Of a stretch of DNA of 64,000 bases, positions 45,454-55,400 are shown one piece after another. Origin of the DNA: Zoogloea sp041914405 (GTDB lineage: Bacteria; Pseudomonadota; Gammaproteobacteria; Burkholderiales; Rhodocyclaceae); assembly GCF_041914405.1 (NCBI RefSeq), contig NZ_JAYSDK010000007.1, positions 62,001 through 126,000 on the forward strand. Direction: 5' to 3'. The translations under genes were made by a program, and so were the position numbers. The notes beneath the pieces were generated by a model. It did no database searches and was not told the DNA's origin. It saw nothing but the letters and a program-made list of their open reading frames with translations. Position 1 is the stretch's first letter, and every line of letters starts with the position of its first letter.

Positions 45454-45481
45454 CAGGCCGGCTCTCCGGACGCCCCGGGCT

Positions 45482-46513
45482 TCAGGCGGCCGCCTGGCCG
45501 GCGGAGCTGATCACCGCCATTTCGGGCAGACCAACCGCCACGCGGATCTTGTTCTCGATTTCGCGGGCGATGTGCGGGTTGCTCTTCAGGAACTCGCGGG
45601 CATTGTCCTTGCCTTGGCCGATCTTCTCGCCGTTGTAGGCGTACCAGGCGCCGGACTTGTCGATGAACTTGTGCTGGACGCCCAGATCGATGATCTCGCC
45701 CTCGCGGGAGGTGCCTTCACCGTACAGGATGTCGAACAGGGTCTCGCGGAACGGCGGGGCGACCTTGTTCTTGACGACCTTGACCTTGGTCTCGGAGCCG
45801 ATTACCTCGTCGTTCTTCTTGATGGTGCCGATGCGGCGGATGTCCATGCGCACGGACGCATAGAACTTGAGCGCGTTCCCGCCGGTGGTGGTTTCCGGGC
45901 TGCCGAACATCACACCGATCTTCATCCGGATCTGGTTGATGAAGATCACCAGCGTGTTGGTGCGCTTGATGTTGGCGGTGAGCTTGCGCAGGGCCTGGGA
46001 CATCAGACGGGCTTGCAGGCCAGGCAGCTGGTCGCCCATCTCGCCTTCGATTTCGGCCTTTGGGGTGAGGGCGGCGACGGAGTCGATGATGACCACGTCC
46101 ACGCCGCCGGAACGCACCAGCATGTCGGCGATCTCGAGGGCCTGTTCGCCGGTGTCCGGCTGGGAGATCAGCAGGTCGCCGATATTGACGCCGAGCTTCT
46201 GGGCGTAGGTGACGTCCAGCGCGTGTTCGGCGTCGATGAAGGCGGCGGTGCCGCCGAGCTTCTGCATTTCAGCGACGACCTGCAGGGTCAACGTGGTCTT
46301 GCCGGAGGATTCGGGACCATAGATTTCGACAACCCGGCCACGGGGCAAACCGCCGATGCCGAGGGCGATGTCGAGGCCCAGGGAGCCGGTGGAAACAGTC
46401 TGGATGTCATGCTCTACCTCGCCGTCGCCGAGGCGCATGATCGAGCCCTTGCCGAACTGCTTTTCGATCTGCGAAAGGGCAGCGGCGAGGGCCTTAGCCT
46501 TGTTGTCATCCAT
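45482..46513 (-). CDS. recA: Recombinase RecA
   Basis: This 343-residue protein has Walker A GPESSGKTTL, the MAW motif region and L2 loop (FGSPETTTGGNALKFYAS), and the conserved NQIRMKIGVMFG. It performs strand exchange and induces LexA autocleavage. An SOS box lies 107 nt upstream. Confidence 0.98.
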   Translation of the reverse strand: MDDNKAKALAAALSQIEKQFGKGSIMRLGDGEVEHDIQTVSTGSLGLDIALGIGGLPRGRVVEIYGPESSGKTTLTLQVVAEMQKLGGTAAFIDAEHALDVTYAQKLGVNIGDLLISQPDTGEQALEIADMLVRSGGVDVVIIDSVAALTPKAEIEGEMGDQLPGLQARLMSQALRKLTANIKRTNTLVIFINQIRMKIGVMFGSPETTTGGNALKFYASVRMDIRRIGTIKKNDEVIGSETKVKVVKNKVAPPFRETLFDILYGEGTSREGEIIDLGVQHKFIDKSGAWYAYNGEKIGQGKDNAREFLKSNPHIAREIENKIRVAVGLPEMAVISSAGQAAA

Positions 46514-46619
46514 TTGTCTTGATCCTTGTGATAAGGGTTTTGGAGATTATGGCACAGAGTTTGCGTAGGAGTGGACGCAGGTGCCGCAGCAAATTTTCAC
46601 CACGAGGCATGTGGCGATG

Positions 46620-46635
46620 CTGTTATTTTATACAG
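46620..46635. promoter_or_regulatory. LexA (SOS) box upstream of recA
   Basis: CTGTTATTTTATACAG is a perfect CTGT-N8-ACAG element. Its internal TATAAAAT on the minus strand may be the recA -10 region, so LexA would block the promoter directly. Confidence 0.85.
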
Positions 46636-46728
46636 TCACTGGCGGGCGTCCAGCGAAATTGCTCAGCAATATCGCAAACCGTATGCCGGTTGACTTTTTT
46701 GTGCTGTGCGCGCCAGCGTCGGAGATCT

Positions 46729-47214
46729 TCAGCGGTAGCGGCGGAGCAGCTCTTCGAGGGCGAAGATGACGGCCTGGCGGCGCACCGCTTCACGGTCGCC
46801 GTCGAAGTGGCAGGTGGCAGTCTGGGCTGCTTCGCCAGTGCGGACCCAGCCGAAACAGACCGTGCCGACGGGTTTTTCCGGCGAGCCACCGGTGGGGCCG
46901 GCGACACCCGAGATCGACAGGGCCAGGTCGGCCTCCGAACGCTCCAGCGTGCCGCGGGCCATTGCTGCGGTGGTCTGCTCACTGACTGCGCCATAGCGCG
47001 CCAGGGTCATCGGTGAGACGCCGAGCAGCGCACATTTGGCATCGTTGGAGTAGGTGATGAAGCCGCAGTCGAACCAGGCCGAACTGCCGGCCGTGGCGGT
47101 GACCACTTCGGCGACCCAGCCGCCGGTACAGGATTCGGCGCTGGCCAGCCGCCAGCCCTTGGCCTGCAGGTGCTCACCGACGAGGCGGGACAGGGTTTCC
47201 AGTTGAGCTTCCAT
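46729..47214 (-). CDS. CinA C-terminal domain / nicotinamide-nucleotide amidohydrolase (PncC)
   Basis: This 161-residue stand-alone CinA C-terminal domain has the family signatures SAESCTGGWVAEVVT, FITYSNDAKCALLGV and SISGVAGPTGGSPEKPVGTV. It deamidates NMN to nicotinate mononucleotide in pyridine-nucleotide recycling. Its start overlaps the pgpA stop by 1 nt; it is the last gene of the rib-thi-pgp operon. Confidence 0.93.
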   Translation of the reverse strand: MEAQLETLSRLVGEHLQAKGWRLASAESCTGGWVAEVVTATAGSSAWFDCGFITYSNDAKCALLGVSPMTLARYGAVSEQTTAAMARGTLERSEADLALSISGVAGPTGGSPEKPVGTVCFGWVRTGEAAQTATCHFDGDREAVRRQAVIFALEELLRRYR

Positions 47215-47693
47215 CAGCCGATGATCCTCATCAGGATGGCCAGCACCAGCAGCGAATAGCCGGCGGCCAGCAGGTCGTCGAGCATTACGCCGAAGCCGCC
47301 GCGAGTGCGCTCGTCCACCCAACGGATTGGTGGCGGCTTGACGATGTCGAAAAAGCGGAAGGTCACGAAGGCGGCGGCCTGCCAGGCCAGTGTGGCGGGA
47401 GTCAGCCACAGTACCAGCCAGATCGCGACGATCTCGTCCCACACGATGCTGCCGTGGTCGGCCACGCCGAGGGCCCGGCCGGTGCGTTCGCAGGCCAGGA
47501 TACCGAACAGGAAGCAGGCTACAAGCAGCGCGGCGAACATCGGGTCGGACAGCGGTGCCGACACGAAGGGAAACAGCAGCCAGCCGGCCAGCGTGCCGAA
47601 GGTGCCGGGGGCTTTCGGCGCGAGGCCGGAGCCGAAGCCGAGGGCAACGAAATGGGCTGGGTCGGAAACCAGGAAGCGCGGCGTGGGTTTCAT
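47214..47693 (-). CDS. pgpA: Phosphatidylglycerophosphatase A
   Basis: This 159-residue inner-membrane enzyme dephosphorylates phosphatidylglycerol phosphate. The family motifs FGSGLAPKAPGTFGTL, DHGSIVWDEIVAIW and FRFFDIVKPPPIRWVDE surround several membrane helices. It overlaps thiL by 4 nt. Confidence 0.95.
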   Translation of the reverse strand: MKPTPRFLVSDPAHFVALGFGSGLAPKAPGTFGTLAGWLLFPFVSAPLSDPMFAALLVACFLFGILACERTGRALGVADHGSIVWDEIVAIWLVLWLTPATLAWQAAAFVTFRFFDIVKPPPIRWVDERTRGGFGVMLDDLLAAGYSLLVLAILMRIIG

Positions 47694-48658
47694 GCGTCGC
47701 GGCCGAAATGGTCGTAGCCGCTGGCTGTTACCGGCCGCAACTGGCCGTCGCGGGCGAGCAGCGAAACCTGTTCGGCCTGTGTGGTGATCCGGCCGATGCG
47801 GTGCAGTGGTAACTGCAGGCGCTGCGAAATGGCTTCTATGTCGCTGCGGTGCTCGGTGGGTGCGGTGAATAGCAGTTCGTAGTCATCGCCGCCGGCGGTG
47901 CAGGCGGAGAACGCCCGTTGCGCATCGCCGCAGGCGGCGTTCAGCGCGGCGACCGGCAGTGTGGCCTCGTGGATCTCTGCGCCGACGCGGGACAGTTCAA
48001 GGATGTGGTTCAGGTCGCCGAACAGGCCGTCGGAGACGTCCAGCATAGCGCTGGCCAGACCGCGCAGGGCCAGGCCGAGAGCGACCCGGGGTTGTGGCCG
48101 CTGCAAGGCAGCCAGGCAGTCGTTGCGATGGGTCTCGGCCAGTTGGATCTGACCGCGCAGTTCGGCCAGTCCGAGGGCTGCACGGCCTGGTGCGCCGGAG
48201 ACCCACAAGTCGTCACCGGGGCGAGCGCCGGAGCGGGTGATCGCGGTGCCGGTGGGGACTTCACCGAAAATGGTTGGGCACAGGTTGAGCGGCCCGCGCG
48301 TGGTGTCGCCGCCGATCGCGTCGATGCCGAATGCCTCACAGCAGGCGAAGAAACCGCGTGCAAATGCTTCAATCCAGGCTTCATCGGCGCTCGGCAGGCT
48401 GGCTGCGAGGACCACCCAGCGCGGCTCTGCACCCATCGCAGCGATGTCGGAGACATTCACCGCGAGGGTCTTCCAGCCAAGGTCTTCCGGATTGGTGTCG
48501 GCGAAGAAGTGCGTGCCGGCCACCAGCATGTCGGTGGAGATGGCCAGCTGCATGCCGGCCCGGGGCCGGATCAGCGCCGCGTCGTCGCCCACCGCCAGGT
48601 CGGTGTGGCGGGCGGGACGGGTGAAGTGCCGGCGGATCAGGGCGAATTCGGAAGGCAT
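47690..48658 (-). CDS. thiL: Thiamine-monophosphate kinase
   Basis: This 322-residue ATP-dependent kinase makes thiamine pyrophosphate. Motifs are VGDDAALI, STDMLVAGTHF, VNVSDIAAMGAEPRW, GGDTTRGP and CTAGGDDYELLF. It is in the riboflavin-linked operon, 30 nt after nusB. Confidence 0.95.
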   Translation of the reverse strand: MPSEFALIRRHFTRPARHTDLAVGDDAALIRPRAGMQLAISTDMLVAGTHFFADTNPEDLGWKTLAVNVSDIAAMGAEPRWVVLAASLPSADEAWIEAFARGFFACCEAFGIDAIGGDTTRGPLNLCPTIFGEVPTGTAITRSGARPGDDLWVSGAPGRAALGLAELRGQIQLAETHRNDCLAALQRPQPRVALGLALRGLASAMLDVSDGLFGDLNHILELSRVGAEIHEATLPVAALNAACGDAQRAFSACTAGGDDYELLFTAPTEHRSDIEAISQRLQLPLHRIGRITTQAEQVSLLARDGQLRPVTASGYDHFGRDA

Positions 48659-48688
48659 CGCGCAGGGACGGTCCGGCGGCGGGCCGGA

Positions 48689-49168
48689 TCAGTTCGACTG
48701 GTCTTTGTTGCGGGGGGCGCGACGCTGCTGGGCGTTGGCTTCCACCTCGTCGGCCCGCACGCGGGCGGCGAGCTTGTCGAGCACGCCATTGACGAACTTG
48801 TGGCCGTCGGTGCCGCCGTAACCCTTGGCCAGCTCGATGGCCTCGTTGATGATCACGCGGTACGGCGTTTCAGGACGATGCACCAGCTCGAAGGTGGCCA
48901 TCAGCAGGATGCCGCGCTCGATCGGCGACAGCTCGTTGAGGGGGCGCTCGATGTAGGGTGCGAATGCCACCTGCAGGTCGGGCGCGTTGCCGATGGTGCC
49001 GCGCAAGAGGCCCAGGAAGAGGTCGCGGTCGCACTTGTCGAAACCGCCCACTTCGCCCATCTGGCTTTCGATGGAGGTCAACGAGGACTGGCTCAGCAGC
49101 CACTGGTAGATGCCTTGCAGCGCGAATTCGCGGGCGCGGCGGCGGGGGGATTTGTTCGGGGTGTTCAT
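48689..49168 (-). CDS. nusB: Transcription antitermination factor NusB
   Basis: This 159-residue helical protein has RRRAREFALQGIYQWLLS, FAPYIERPLNELSPIERGILLMATFEL and INEAIELAKGYGGTDGHKFVNGVLDKLA. It binds boxA with S10 in rRNA antitermination. The start overlaps the ribH stop by 4 nt. Confidence 0.95.
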   Translation of the reverse strand: MNTPNKSPRRRAREFALQGIYQWLLSQSSLTSIESQMGEVGGFDKCDRDLFLGLLRGTIGNAPDLQVAFAPYIERPLNELSPIERGILLMATFELVHRPETPYRVIINEAIELAKGYGGTDGHKFVNGVLDKLAARVRADEVEANAQQRRAPRNKDQSN

Positions 49169-49635
49169 GCCAGAGCCTTCAGCAGACGGGCCATCTCGAC
49201 GGCGGCCTGGGCGCAGTCGGCGCCCTTCACCTGCATGCGAGCCAGGGCCTGGTCGTCGTCCTCGGTGGTGAGGATGCCGTTGGCGATGGGCACGCCGGTG
49301 TCTAGGGTGACACGGGTGAGGCCGGCGCCCTGCTCGTTGGAGACCAGTTCGAAGTGGTAGGTCTCGCCGCGGATCACCGCGCCGAGGGCCACCAGCGCGT
49401 CGTAGCGGCCGCTCTTGGCCATGACCTGCAGGGTCAGCGGGGCTTCGAGGGCGCCCGGTACGGTGGCGATGGTGATCGCATCGGGGGCGACGCCAAGGCG
49501 CAGCAACTCGGCGGTACAGGAAGACAGCAGGCCTTCGCATACGTCGATGTTGAAGCGGCACATGACGATGCCGACGCGGAGGCCCTGGCCGTCGAGGTTC
49601 GGGGCGATTTCGGGGATGTTGTCGTAACGGGGCAT
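49165..49635 (-). CDS. ribH: 6,7-dimethyl-8-ribityllumazine synthase
   Basis: This 156-residue enzyme condenses ArP and DHBP. Family motifs are VMCRFN, TVPGALEAPLT, ALGAVIRGETYHFELVSNE and GILTTEDDDQALAR. It follows ribBA in the operon by 37 nt. Confidence 0.96.
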   Translation of the reverse strand: MPRYDNIPEIAPNLDGQGLRVGIVMCRFNIDVCEGLLSSCTAELLRLGVAPDAITIATVPGALEAPLTLQVMAKSGRYDALVALGAVIRGETYHFELVSNEQGAGLTRVTLDTGVPIANGILTTEDDDQALARMQVKGADCAQAAVEMARLLKALA

Positions 49636-49672
49636 GGATTTACCTGAAAGGAGGATTCGTGGGCCGGTGGGC

Positions 49673-50773
49673 TCAGGCTTCGGGCGCGACGTGGCCGACG
49701 ACGGTCAGGCCGAAACCGGCCATGCTCGGGATCTTGCGCGGGCTGGCCAGCAGCTTCATCTTGCCGACCTTGAGTTCGCGCAGGATCTGGGCGCCGATGC
49801 CGAATAGGCGCGGGTCCCACTTCTGGGCCGGCTTGGCGGCGGCGGGGTCGCCGGACAGTTGGGCGAGCAGCTCCTGGCCGCTCTGCGGGCGGTACAGCAG
49901 CACCATCACGCCGTTGCCGTGCTCGGTGATGCGCTTGAAGGCGGCGTCCACCGGGAAGCTGTGGCGGCCGCTGGAGGTGTCGAGGAAGTCCAGTACCGAC
50001 ACCGGCTCATGGACGCGGACGAGGGTCTCGACGTCTGCGTTGATGTCGCCGTACACCATCGCCAGGTGGACATCGCCGGAGGTCTTGTCCTCGAAGGCAC
50101 ACAGGCGGAACGGCCCGTGGGCGGTGTCGACGGTCTTCTCGCTGACCTTCTCGACCAGCTTCTCGGTGCGCGCGCGGTATTCGATGAGGTCGCGGATCGC
50201 GCCGATCTTGAGGCCGTGTTCCTTGGCGAACTCGATGAGCTCGGGCAGGCGGGCCATGGTGCCGTCGTCGTTCATGATCTCGCAGATCACTGACGCCGGC
50301 TCCAGCCCGGCGATGGCGGCCAGGTCGCAGCCAGCCTCGGTGTGGCCGGCGCGGATCAGCACGCCGCCCGGCTTGGCCATGATCGGGAAGATGTGACCCG
50401 GCTGCACGATGTCGGAGGGCTTGGCGTGGCGGGCCACCGCGGCCTGCACGGTGCGCGCCCGGTCGGCGGCGGAGATGCCGGTGGTGACCCCTTCCGCGGC
50501 CTCGATCGACACCGTGAAGGCGGTGCTGAACTGGCTGCGGTTGTCCCGCGCCATGTGGTTGATGCCGAGCTGGCGGCAGCGCGCCTCGGTGAGCGTCAGG
50601 CAGATCAGGCCGCGGGCATGCTTGGCCATGAAGTTGATGGCTTCCGGCGTGATGTACTCGGCTGCGATGACAATGTCGCCTTCGTTCTCGCGGTCTTCCT
50701 CGTCCACGAGGATGACCATCTTGCCGGCCTTGATGTCGGCGATGATGTCTTGAATCGGGGCCAGTGCGCTCAT
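49673..50773 (-). CDS. ribBA: DHBP synthase with degenerate GTP cyclohydrolase II domain (RibBA type)
   Basis: This 366-residue protein's residues 1-205 are a normal 3,4-dihydroxy-2-butanone-4-phosphate synthase: VDEEDRENEGDIV, GHTEAGCDLA. Residues 206-366 resemble RibA, but the zinc-binding Cys triad (C-x2-GD-x-S-x-RCDC) is missing; the equivalent region reads LDTSSGRHSFPVDAAF. Such fusions provide DHBP only, and another GTP cyclohydrolase II must exist elsewhere. It overlaps ribE by 4 nt. Confidence 0.93.
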   Translation of the reverse strand: MSALAPIQDIIADIKAGKMVILVDEEDRENEGDIVIAAEYITPEAINFMAKHARGLICLTLTEARCRQLGINHMARDNRSQFSTAFTVSIEAAEGVTTGISAADRARTVQAAVARHAKPSDIVQPGHIFPIMAKPGGVLIRAGHTEAGCDLAAIAGLEPASVICEIMNDDGTMARLPELIEFAKEHGLKIGAIRDLIEYRARTEKLVEKVSEKTVDTAHGPFRLCAFEDKTSGDVHLAMVYGDINADVETLVRVHEPVSVLDFLDTSSGRHSFPVDAAFKRITEHGNGVMVLLYRPQSGQELLAQLSGDPAAAKPAQKWDPRLFGIGAQILRELKVGKMKLLASPRKIPSMAGFGLTVVGHVAPEA

Positions 50774-51381
50774 GCGGAAGCTCCTTCGTCGCTGTTGCGC
50801 CAGGCCTGCATGCGCTCCACGTAGCGGGCGATGAGGTCGATTTCCAGGTTCACCTTCACGCCGGCGGCGAGGCGCTTGAGGGTGGTGACCTGCACAGTGT
50901 GCGGGATCAGGTTGATCGAGAATTCGCGGCCGTCGACGCGGTTCACCGTGAGGCTCACGCCGTCGATCGTCACCGAGCCCTTCTTGGCGATGTAGCCGGC
51001 GAGGGCGGCCGGGGCGCGGATGACCAGTTCATGGCTTTCGCCGATCGGCGCGAACTTGACCACTTCGCCGATGCCGTCCACGTGGCCGGTGACCAGGTGG
51101 CCGCCGAGGCGGTCGGCCAGGCGCAGGGCCTTCTCGAGGTTCACTTCGCCGGGCTCGGCGAGGCCGACCGTACAGTTGAGGGTTTCGCGGGACACGTCGA
51201 AGTGGACGGTATTGCCTTCGCGGGCAATCACCGTGAGGCACACGCCGTTGTTGGCGATGCTGTCACCGAGCTGGACGTCGTCCAGGTCGAGGGTGCCGAC
51301 GTCCACGGCGAGACGTACGCCGTCTTCAAGGGGCGACACGCTCAGGATGCGGCCGGTAGCGGCAACGATTCCGGAGAACAT
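50770..51381 (-). CDS. ribE: Riboflavin synthase alpha chain
   Basis: This 203-residue protein has two lumazine-binding repeats: MFSGIVAATGRI and GHLVTGHVDGIGEV with the GVCLTV motif, and GVSLTVN in the second. It makes riboflavin from lumazine. It is the first gene of the operon; ribD, its usual partner, is absent from this window. No FMN riboswitch is recognisable in the 51382-51476 leader. Confidence 0.96.
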   Translation of the reverse strand: MFSGIVAATGRILSVSPLEDGVRLAVDVGTLDLDDVQLGDSIANNGVCLTVIAREGNTVHFDVSRETLNCTVGLAEPGEVNLEKALRLADRLGGHLVTGHVDGIGEVVKFAPIGESHELVIRAPAALAGYIAKKGSVTIDGVSLTVNRVDGREFSINLIPHTVQVTTLKRLAAGVKVNLEIDLIARYVERMQAWRNSDEGASA

Positions 51382-51476
51382 GGGTTGGGGGCTTAGAGAG
51401 GGGAAAACGCGATTCTAGGCGATTTCGGCGCGGGACTGGCGCTTTGTGCGGACGGCGAAAGGCTCGCTTTCGATCC

Positions 51477-51543
51477 GTGGAGGCGAATTCATTGGCCCTT
51501 GGAGTCTGCTCCTGGAGGGGCGGGCGAATGAATTCGCCCGCAC
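51477..51543. repeat. 67-bp REP-like paired palindrome, copy B
   Basis: Arms 51477-51498 and 51522-51543 and a 23-nt spacer give the same overall length as copies A and D. The left arm has diverged (GAGGCGAATTCATTGGCCC). It lies between ribE (start side) and the CBS gene's terminator. Confidence 0.85.
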
Positions 51544-51605
51544 AAAAAACCGGGCCACCGGACTGGGCCACGACATATGGCCAAAGGATTGCCGCTGCAA
51601 AAGAA

Positions 51606-51642
51606 AGCCCCCACCAAGGAGGCTGAGGCCTTGGTGGGGGCT
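51606..51642 (-). terminator. Rho-independent terminator of the CBS gene
   Basis: AGCCCCCACCAAGG pairs perfectly with CCTTGGTGGGGGCT (14-bp stem, 9-nt loop). On the minus strand it is followed by TTCTTTT. It stands 14 nt after the CBS-protein stop. Confidence 0.88.
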
Positions 51643-51656
51643 GGCCTGTCAGGAGA

Positions 51657-52091
51657 TCAAAGAATCTCGGCGATGTGGTCGCGCTCCTTCAGTTCCTCCT
51701 CGAACTGGCAGATTTCGCGGCCCAGCGCGTTGCGTGCCGAGACCATGCCGACCGGACGGCCGTTGTCGACCACTGGCACATGGCGGAAGCCGCCTTCGAA
51801 CATCATGTGCAGGGCATGGTCGAGCAGCTTGTCGGGCGTGGCGGTCTGCAGATTCACCGACATCACTTCGGACAGCAGCGTCTTGTCCGGATCGAGGCCC
51901 TTGGCCACCACCCGGTTCAGGACGTCGCGTTCGGTGAACAGGCCGCTCAGCAGGCCTTTGTCGTCTACCACCAGGATCGCCCCGACCTTAGCGTTGGCCA
52001 TGGCGACGGCTGCTGCGCGGACGCTGGTTTCGGCGATGGCGCAGACGATGGACTGGCCATCGATGACATCACGCAGGGTTCTATTCGGCAT
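51657..52091 (-). CDS. Two-CBS-domain protein
   Basis: This 144-residue protein is a CBS pair: first motif AVAMANAKVGAILVVDDKGLLSGLFTERDVLNRVV, second MFEGGFRHVPVVDNGRPVGMVSARNAL. CBS pairs bind adenosyl ligands and act as energy sensors. The two motifs and an acidic C-terminus fill the protein, so it is a stand-alone regulator of unknown partner. A short possible leader ORF lies 88 nt upstream. Confidence 0.88.
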   Translation of the reverse strand: MPNRTLRDVIDGQSIVCAIAETSVRAAAVAMANAKVGAILVVDDKGLLSGLFTERDVLNRVVAKGLDPDKTLLSEVMSVNLQTATPDKLLDHALHMMFEGGFRHVPVVDNGRPVGMVSARNALGREICQFEEELKERDHIAEIL

Positions 52092-52178
52092 CGTTGTCTC
52101 CTTTATAGGTGTGTGTTGAAGATGCGGACAAGGGGAGCGTGAAGGCGGGGCGCCTGGGCGTCCCGCCGGAAATCTGGA

Positions 52179-52289
52179 CTAAGTGCTTGTCGGGGGGCGG
52201 GCGTACCTGCGGGTACGGTTGGGGCAGGCCGGCACTGTAGGGATGCATCCCGGAGCCAGGGCGACGAAGTGGGCGAGGGAGCGGGTCAT
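52179..52289 (-). CDS. Possible short leader peptide upstream of CBS gene
   Basis: The 52092-52486 gap has no recognised gene. On the minus strand ATG 52289 has GGAGGAG 9 nt upstream and opens 36 codons containing five Pro, two Cys and an Arg-rich end, no family. It could be a leader peptide controlling the CBS gene 87 nt further on, or a chance frame. Confidence 0.3.
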   Translation of the reverse strand: MTRSLAHFVALAPGCIPTVPACPNRTRRYARPPTST

Positions 52290-52486
52290 GGGGGCTGCTC
52301 CTCCTGGAGGGATCTGATTGTTAATCATGGAACTTAGCGGGCACTTTCGCAAGCAGCGAAAAAGTACCGTTTTGCCTGTGTTGGGTAGCGTGGCAAGAGG
52401 ACGCACTTCGGCATACCATCAATCGAAGGTGGATGGCGTTTCGCCGTCCATGCTCCGCTGTGTACATGAGGGGCGGTACGACAACA

Positions 52487-55400
52487 ATGACAAGCAGTCC
52501 CGACCGATCCTGCGACGGGGAGGCCGATGCCTTCCATGCCCTGCTCGAACTGGCTTCCCGGGAAACCGGCGTAGACCTGGAGCGCTACAAGGAGGGCACC
52601 TTGCGCCGTCACGCCGAACGGCGTTGCCGGATGCTGGGTTTCGCCACGTTTGCCCAGTACCTGGCCCATGCGCAGGCACACCCGGATGAGCTGGCCCGCC
52701 TGCAGCATGGGTGCATGGTGTCTGTGTCGACTTTTTTCCGCGACGCGGAGGTCTTCGACGAACTGGCGCAAAGCCTGCGGCAACGGCTCGCCGGACAGCC
52801 CGCCGGGGTTCCGCTGCGGGCGTGGGTGCCGGCCTGCGCCAGCGGGGAAGAGGCCTATTCCATCGCGATCCTGTTGGCCGAAATCGTCGAGGTGCTGGCC
52901 GAGCCGCGGCAGGTGCGCATCTTCGCCACCGACATCGACCAGGAGGCCCTCGAGTTCGCCCGCCTCGGGAGTTACGCCGCCGCCGAACTGGAAGGCATGA
53001 GCCACGAGCGGCTGGCCCGCTGGTTCGTCCCCGATGGTGAGGGCTGGCGCGTTGGCAAGGCGCTGCGGGAACTGTGCGTGTTCTCGCTGCACGACCTCAC
53101 TGGCCATCCTCCCTTCATCCGCATGGATCTGGTCAGCTGCCGCAACGTCCTGATCTATTTCAAGCCCGCGCAGCAGGCGGAACTGATCCGCAACTTCCAT
53201 TTCGCCCTCAATCCGGGCGGTTTGCTCTTCCTCGGTAAGGCTGAATCCATCGGGGGGGCGCCGGAGCTGTTCGAGCCCGTCGATCTGGCAGGCAAGTTGT
53301 ACCGGCGCAATGACGGGCCGGGCCGGGCCAGCGGCGCGGTCTTCCACCATGGGGTCAGCGAGCGGGTTGGGCGTGTGCTGCCACGCCAGCATGCCCGACC
53401 CCAGCGTGAGCTGCTCGCCGAGCAGGCTCGCGACCTGATGGTCGCCGCCTACGGTCCGCCGGGTGTATTGGTGGATGCCGGCTTCGAGCCGCTGCATTTC
53501 TTCGGCGCCTCCCGACGCTATTTCTCGCTGCCGGTGGCGAGCGCCGATTTCTCGGTTTTCGCACTCGTGTTGCCAGAGTTGCGCGGCGAGCTCAAGGCCC
53601 TCGGCCTGCGCATGCGCCAGGACGGGGCCGACGTGCTGCGTGGAGTCGGCGCCCAGGTGCGCATCGGTGATGAAACACTGCAGGTGCGGCCGGTCCTGCG
53701 GCGGGTGCCGGTCGTGGAGGGCGTTCCGTCCGGCTGCGTGTTGATCAGCTTCGAGGAAACGCCGGTCAGGCCCGCGCCGCTGGCCTATGACGGCGCAGGC
53801 GGGCTGGCTTCCGCCGAAGCGGCGGAGGAGATTGCCCGCCTGCGCCAGGAACTGGCCGACACCCGAGAGCATCTGCAGGCGGTCATCGAGGAACTGGAAA
53901 CGTCCAACGAGGAGTTGCAGGCCCTCAACGAAGAGATCCAGGCCTCCAGCGAGGAACTGCAGGCTTCGAACGAAGAGTTGCAGGCCTCCAACGAAGAGCT
54001 CACGACGCTCAACGAAGCCCTGCGCCTGAAATCCCTCGAGTACGTCCAGCTCAACACGACCCTCACCAACATCCAGGACTCCATCCGCTCCAGCCTGGTC
54101 GTAGTTGACCGGGACGGCCGGGTGACGCGCTTCAATGCGTTGGCCGGACGTGTCTTCGGCCTGCTGCCGGCGGATATCGGCCAGTTCCTGTACGGTGTGC
54201 CCTGCCATCTCGATCTGCCGCTACTGCGCCAGTGGGTGAGCGGCGTGGTGGCCGGTGGCGGAGCGCTGGTCGAGCACGTGCGGCAGCGTGACGAACACTA
54301 TCTGGTGCAGGTCGATCCCTGCCTCGACGAGTCCGGCGGCATCGCCGGCGCTGTGCTGACGTTTACCGACATATCCGACCTGCGCCGCGCCGAGGACGCG
54401 CAGGCCCTCAGCGAGGCCCGTTTCCGGCAGGTATGGGATTCCAGTGTCGAAGGTCTGCTGGTGGTCAGGCCCGATGGCGAAATGCTGCTCGTCAATCCGG
54501 CCCTGGCCCACATGTTCGGCTATACGGAGGGCGAACTGCTCGGTCAGCCGGTGGACATGCTGGTGCCGGATGTGGTGCGGGCTGCACACCGGACTCACCG
54601 GGAGCGCTATCACCTGGCGCCGGAGCAGGCCCAGGTGCTGATGGCGCGGCGCAGCCTGCGCGGCTGCCGCAAGGATGGCAGCGAATTTGCAATCGAGCTG
54701 AGTCTCAGCAGCCTCAACATCGATGGCGTGGCCCACGTGCTGGCGTCCATCTCGGACGTTACCGAGCGCAGCCTGGCGGAAGAACTCCTGAAGGCCAGCG
54801 AACGGCGCCTGCGCCTGGCCCTCGACGCCGCCCGGGCCGGATCGTGGGAATGGTTCGTGGCCAGCAACAACAACTTCTGGTCCGACGAGCTGTGGGCGTT
54901 GTACGGCCTGGAGCCCCAGTCCGTTACGCCGTCCTACGAGGCCTGGCAGCAGATCGTGCACCCTGCCGACCGGGTGCCGCTAAAGGCTCTCGTGGCCGAT
55001 GCCAGTGCGCGAGGCGAACGTTTCGAAGCGGAATGGCGGGTCAATCTGCCGGACGACCAACCGCCCCGCTGGCTGCTTTCCATTGGGCAGCCGGTGCGCG
55101 ACGACGAGGGGCGAGTGCGCAGTTACATCGGCATCGTCATCGACGTCAGTGCCCGCCGGCTGGCTGAAGAGAAGCGCCGCGACAGCGATGCGATGCTCGC
55201 CACCATCCTCGACAATGTGGGCGCCTACATCTACATCAAGGACACGGAATACCGCTACACCTACGCGAACCGTGCGGTATGCGGGCTGTTCGGCGTCGGG
55301 CGCGAGGAGGTCTGTGGCCACACCGACGAAGTCTATTTCGACGCGCCGACCGCCCGCAGCCTGCGCGACAACGATCGCCGGGTCATCGAGGGCGGCGAAC

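Noticed and set aside
51382..51476. FMN riboswitch ahead of ribE
   Set aside because: The leader is short and lacks the conserved RFN-element boxes.
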